DNA from: an uncultured Caulobacterales bacterium
GTDB taxonomy: Bacteria; Pseudomonadota; Alphaproteobacteria; Caulobacterales; Caulobacteraceae
Reading direction: 5' to 3'
Assembly (NCBI GenBank): GCA_903840435.1
Contig: CAIMFV010000032.1
Location: forward strand, 1 to 64,000
Length of the DNA stretch: 64,000 bases
Numbering within the stretch: position 1 is the first letter of the stretch; the number at the start of each line of letters is the position of its first letter. The position numbers were made by a program, and so were the translations under genes. Shown piece after piece: positions 59,481-64,000 of this stretch. The notes beneath the pieces are model-generated. The model saw only the letters and a list, made by a program, of their open reading frames with translations, ran no database searches and was not told where the DNA came from.

Positions 59481-60368
59481 ATGGCCAGCCTTAAGGAAAT
59501 GCGCAATCGGATCGGAAGCGTGAAATCCACGCAGAAGATCACGAAGGCCTTGCAAATGGTGGCGGCGGCAAAGCTGCGCCGCGCTCAGGAAGCGGCCCAA
59601 GCCGCCCGCCCCTATGCCGACCGCATGGCGAGCGTCATCGCCAATCTGGCGGCGAGCGTTTCTGGGCCCGGTGCGCCGGTCCTGCTTGCCGGCACCGGTC
59701 GCGACCACAAGCACCTGATTACGGTGGCGGTTGGCGATTCGGGTTTGGCGGGGGCGATTAATTCGTCTGTCGTCCGTGCCGCCCGCGACCGGGCCCAGGA
59801 GCTCATCGCTCAGGGCAAGGAGGTTCGGTTCATCTGCGTCGGGAAGAAGTCCTTCGCCCCCTTCCGTCGGTTGTTCGGTGACAAGGTGATTGCGACCTTT
59901 GATCTTTCAAAATCCAAGGTCCTGACCCTGGACACCGCCGAGCCGATTGCCACCCGTATTCTTGAAGCCTTTGCGGCGGGCGAGGCCGATGTGGTCACGC
60001 TCTTCTATTCGAAGTTCAAGAACGTGGTCAGCCAGGTCCCGACCGCGAAACAGCTCATTCCCGCGATTGTGTCCGACGCCGCCGGGGCCGCCGTGACCCC
60101 CGACCTGAAGGGCGGCGTCTATTCCTATGAGCCCGACGAAGCCGCGATTTTGGAGACGCTCCTTCCGCGCAACCTTCGGGTTCAAATCTTGTCGGCCCTG
60201 CTAGAAAACAAGGCGGGCTTCTATGCCAGCCAGATGAGCGCCATGGATAACGCCACCCGCAATGCTGGCGATCTGATCTTGGCCCTCACCAAACAATATA
60301 ACCGCTCGCGTCAGGCCCAGATTACTAAGGAACTGATCGAAATCATCTCGGGAGCCGAGGCGCTTTAA
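59481..60368 (+). CDS. atpG: ATP synthase F1 subunit gamma
   Basis: 295 residues. N-terminal [19 protein letters not shown] forms the central stalk helix; the conserved C-terminal signature is [17 protein letters not shown]. Gamma is the rotor axis that couples proton flow to catalysis. It lies 20 bases behind atpA and 54 bases before atpD. Confidence 0.97.
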   Translation: MASLKEMRNRIGSVKSTQKITKALQMVAAAKLRRAQEAAQAARPYADRMASVIANLAASVSGPGAPVLLAGTGRDHKHLITVAVGDSGLAGAINSSVVRAARDRAQELIAQGKEVRFICVGKKSFAPFRRLFGDKVIATFDLSKSKVLTLDTAEPIATRILEAFAAGEADVVTLFYSKFKNVVSQVPTAKQLIPAIVSDAAGAAVTPDLKGGVYSYEPDEAAILETLLPRNLRVQILSALLENKAGFYASQMSAMDNATRNAGDLILALTKQYNRSRQAQITKELIEIISGAEAL

Positions 60369-61906
<1,538 letters not shown>

Positions 61907-61907
<1 letters not shown>

Positions 61908-62503
61908 TGACTTGGCGGCGCGCGCGTCTTGCGGCGGCGTCGGTTAGCCTGGCGACAGTGCTGATCGGGGGCGTCGTAACCCATGCTGAAGACGCGCCTG
62001 CCTATGTCAACGGCTTTTGCCTCTCGGTAACGGCCGGCTCTGGCAATGTGGAGGCGTTTCGTGAGCGTCTTCAGGCCTTTGATGCGCGGCCTGCGCCAGC
62101 GGCAGAGGCCGAGGCGGCCAAGCCGGAGGGGGCGGCGGTTGCGGGGCAGTTGTTCCGCTTCAGCACGCCCGGGGCGCCAGCGGCATTTGTCGATAATCGT
62201 CGCGGCGCCTGCGCTTTGGTGTTTGAAGGGGAAAGCCTTCCGAATACCGCCCATCAGGAACTGACCAGCGTACGATTGCCGGTCGGCGCTGATGGGGCCT
62301 TGATCGGGTGGCGAAAGGTGACGCAGAGTTTTGTGGGTCGTGCGCGACCGGCAAAGTATTTTTTGCAATTGGGCGAACGCGATCTGTTTGGCGTGTGCGC
62401 TGAGGTACAAACAGATCTAAGGCGACGCGACCAAGCGGTGGTGTCGCTCTTGCAACTTTATTCCTGCCGGATCGGTTCAGACGAGAGACTTGAGAATGGC
62501 TAA
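61907..62503 (+). CDS. Exported protein of unknown function inside the ATP synthase operon
   Basis: 198 residues placed between atpD and atpC. The start overlaps the atpD stop (TAATG) and the end overlaps the atpC start by 8 bases, so it is translated from the same message. A signal peptide is likely (TWRRARLAAASVSLATVLIG..., cleaved near THAED). The mature part has four Cys (NGFCLSV, GACALVF, FGVCAEV and YSCRIG), suitable for two disulfides, and an Ala/Glu/Pro-rich linker near residues 62-75. I do not recognise the family. A periplasmic product in this operon is unexpected; it may simply be carried along or may act in envelope energetics. Confidence 0.7.
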
Positions 62504-62759
62504 ACTTCATTTCTCCCTAGTGGCGCCCGAGCGGGAATTGTTCGCAGGCGAGGTGGATTCCGTCGATGCGCCGGGCGCGGAAGGCGATTTCGGCGTTATG
62601 GCCGGACACGAGCCCTTTATGACCACCCTGCGCGCCGGTGTCGTGACGGTCAAATCGGGCAGCTCCGTGACCGTCTATGAAATTCAAGGCGGCTTTGCCG
62701 ATGTGACCCAGACCAGCTTCACCTTGCTGGCGGAACACGCCAAAGCAGCGACCGTCTGA
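62496..62759 (+). CDS. atpC: ATP synthase F1 subunit epsilon (short form)
   Basis: 87 residues: the N-terminal beta-sandwich is complete (KLHFSLVAPERELFAGEVDS, GAEGDFGVMAGHEPFMTTLR and GGFADVTQTSFTLLAEHA), but the usual C-terminal two-helix hairpin of epsilon, which inhibits ATP hydrolysis, is missing (typical length about 130-140). The helical arm is thus absent by normal stop codon, not by an evident frameshift; short epsilons are known in some alphaproteobacteria. The ATG overlaps the end of the preceding gene. Confidence 0.92.
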   Translation: MAKLHFSLVAPERELFAGEVDSVDAPGAEGDFGVMAGHEPFMTTLRAGVVTVKSGSSVTVYEIQGGFADVTQTSFTLLAEHAKAATV

Positions 62760-62858
62760 TCCTCGACAATCTGTCGGCCATTTGACATGCGCAAGCTCTA
62801 GGCGAAGCGCGACATTGCGCGTATTCGTAAGGATCGGCTTTCGCCTACCGAGGACTAG

Positions 62859-64000
62859 ATGCGCAAGTTACTCCTGATTGGGTTTTCCACCTTTGCTCTT
62901 GGCGCCGCAGCCATGGCGTCCGCCGATCAACTGGCAAAGCCGCATGATTCTGAAACCTATAAAATGCTCGAGTTGTTCGGGGATGTCCTCGTCACGGTAA
63001 AGCGCCAATATGTGGTGCCCGTCGATGATAAGAAGCTGATCCAAGCGGCCATAGATGGCATGCTGACCTCGCTCGATCCCCATTCTGGTTATCTAGACCC
63101 CACTGGCTTTGGCGATATGCGCGAAGAGACGGCCGGTCAGTATGGCGGCCTGGGGCTTGAAGTCACCGCCGAAGATGGCGCGGTCAAAATCATCTCCCCG
63201 ATGGATGGAACGCCCGCCGCCAAGGCCGGCCTGATGCCGGGTGACTATATCACTGCCATCGACGGCAATTCGATTGTTGGCCTCGGCCTGACCGATGCTG
63301 TCAAACAGATGCGCGGCGCGGTTGGAACGCCGATTACCTTAACCATCGCTCGGGAGCGCCGCGAGCCCTTCACCCTGAAATTGGTCCGCGAAGTGATCGA
63401 GGTGAAGACCGTCCATTCTCGCCCCATTGGCGATTATGGCTATTTGCGCATCTCAGCCTTTGACGAAAAGACCGGAGACGAAACCACCCAAGCTCTGAAA
63501 GATCTGAAGGCGAAAATTCCGCACATGAAGGGTCTGGTGCTCGACCTGCGTAACAATCCGGGCGGCTTGGTGGATTCGTCGGTTGAGGTGGCGTCAGACT
63601 TCCTCAATGGCGGCGAGGTGGTTTCGCAACGGGGCCGGGAAGATCGCGATATTGATCGACGCAACGCCAAACCCGATGGCGATTTGATCCCCGGCGTTAA
63701 GGTGGTGGTGCTCGTTAATAACGGTACCGCGAGCGCAGCCGAGATTGTTTCCGGCGCTTTGAAAGACCGCCAGCGGGCCTTGGTGGTCGGGCTGACCAGC
63801 TTTGGCAAGGGCTCGGTGCAGACGGTTATTCCGTTGCGCGGCGGTGCTGACGGCGCGCTGAAACTGACCACGGCGCGCTATTACACACCCTCTGGCCAGT
63901 CGATTCAGAAGACCGGTATCATTCCTGATCTCCAGGTCGCCCGCTCAAAGGAAGAGGCCGAAGCGGTCTCTGACGCCGCACTGCAATATTCGGAGGCGAG
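62859..64000 (+). CDS. ctpA: C-terminal processing protease CtpA (S41), cut by the window end
   Basis: The first 380 residues lie in the window; no stop is reached. A signal peptide (MRKLLLIGFSTFALGAAAMA) is followed by the cap region, a PDZ domain (about 95-170, YGGLGLEVTAEDGAVKII) and the S41 core with LVLDLRNNPGGLVDSS, the nucleophile in NNGTASAAEIVSGAL (S292) and the general base in LTSFGKGSVQ (K317). It degrades or matures periplasmic proteins from the C-terminus. In many alphaproteobacteria ctpA directly follows rsfS-rlmH-envC; here it lies about 51 kb away from them, behind atpC. TTGACA at 62783-62788 may belong to its promoter, but I see no good -10. Confidence 0.93.
   Translation, partial: MRKLLLIGFSTFALGAAAMASADQLAKPHDSETYKMLELFGDVLVTVKRQYVVPVDDKKLIQAAIDGMLTSLDPHSGYLDPTGFGDMREETAGQYGGLGLEVTAEDGAVKIISPMDGTPAAKAGLMPGDYITAIDGNSIVGLGLTDAVKQMRGAVGTPITLTIARERREPFTLKLVREVIEVKTVHSRPIGDYGYLRISAFDEKTGDETTQALKDLKAKIPHMKGLVLDLRNNPGGLVDSSVEVASDFLNGGEVVSQRGREDRDIDRRNAKPDGDLIPGVKVVVLVNNGTASAAEIVSGALKDRQRALVVGLTSFGKGSVQTVIPLRGGADGALKLTTARYYTPSGQSIQKTGIIPDLQVARSKEEAEAVSDAALQYSEA

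Overview
The window reads as a free-living, flagellated, Gram-negative alphaproteobacterium with a G+C-rich genome. Support comes from the PodJ-type polar protein (recognisable N-terminal SVKGIDPKAREIAKDLARR block), the purC-purS-purQ / bolA / grxD / rpsD neighbourhood, the rsfS-rlmH-envC block, the atpHAGDC operon without the Fo genes, and REP-like palindromic repeats of the CCGGCGTAGGCCGGG type. A Caulobacterales-like placement is the most likely, but this is inference. Almost everything is housekeeping or central metabolism. I see no insertion sequence, prophage, CRISPR array, defence island, rRNA or tRNA.

Layout. 1-519: a tandem array of REP doublets. 520-3523 (-): omega-amino-acid transaminase and a vSGLT-like Na+/sugar symporter with a readable promoter and two palindromic operators. 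3729-9776: PaaI thioesterase, secreted S10 peptidase, moaA-moaD (-) divergent from a MocA-like cytidylyltransferase and galM, then ferredoxin-NADP reductase. 9783-12056 (-): envC, rlmH, rsfS. 12185-18357: trmJ, rpsD with a strong terminator, monothiol glutaredoxin / degenerate aldo-keto reductase / BolA (-), a Kir-type K+ channel (-), and purC-purS-purQ (+) without purL behind it. 18354-21033 (-): fliJ-fliI and phoH, the latter with an unexplained 370-base upstream region containing a terminator. 21404-29973: gamma carbonic anhydrase, a double aspartic protease fused to TPRs, glutathione transferase, an MFS carrier with a small overlapping leader ORF, a membrane-anchored unknown and an M16 protease. 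30182-33420: malate synthase G and an unknown protein.

33492-44321 (-) is one long glycogen operon, glgP-glgB-glgC-glgA-pgm-glgX, mostly joined by 4-base start/stop overlaps. It covers glucose-1-phosphate activation, polymerisation, branching, phosphorolysis, debranching and return to glucose-6-phosphate. A LacI-family-type operator core lies just upstream of glgP, and a closely related one lies at the expected start of transcription of the Na+/sugar symporter 40 kb away, which suggests that sugar uptake and glycogen turnover share a repressor. 44466-49294: a secreted Cys-motif unknown, a VOC protein, an SDR, a multicopper oxidase, a small membrane protein and ubiA. 49302-52076 (-): podJ-like. 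52265-55681: pyridoxal kinase, a serine esterase/beta-lactamase-fold protein and an S41 protease. 55687-57069 (-): cysS. 57351-62759: atpH-atpA-atpG-atpD, an unknown exported protein, atpC. 62859 to the end: ctpA, cut off by the window edge.

The points most worth a second look are the shared operator, the exported protein inserted between atpD and atpC, the catalytically degraded aldo-keto reductase between the glutaredoxin and BolA genes, the terminator upstream of phoH, the REP-doublet array, and the MFS leader ORF. No clearly new multi-gene system is evident.
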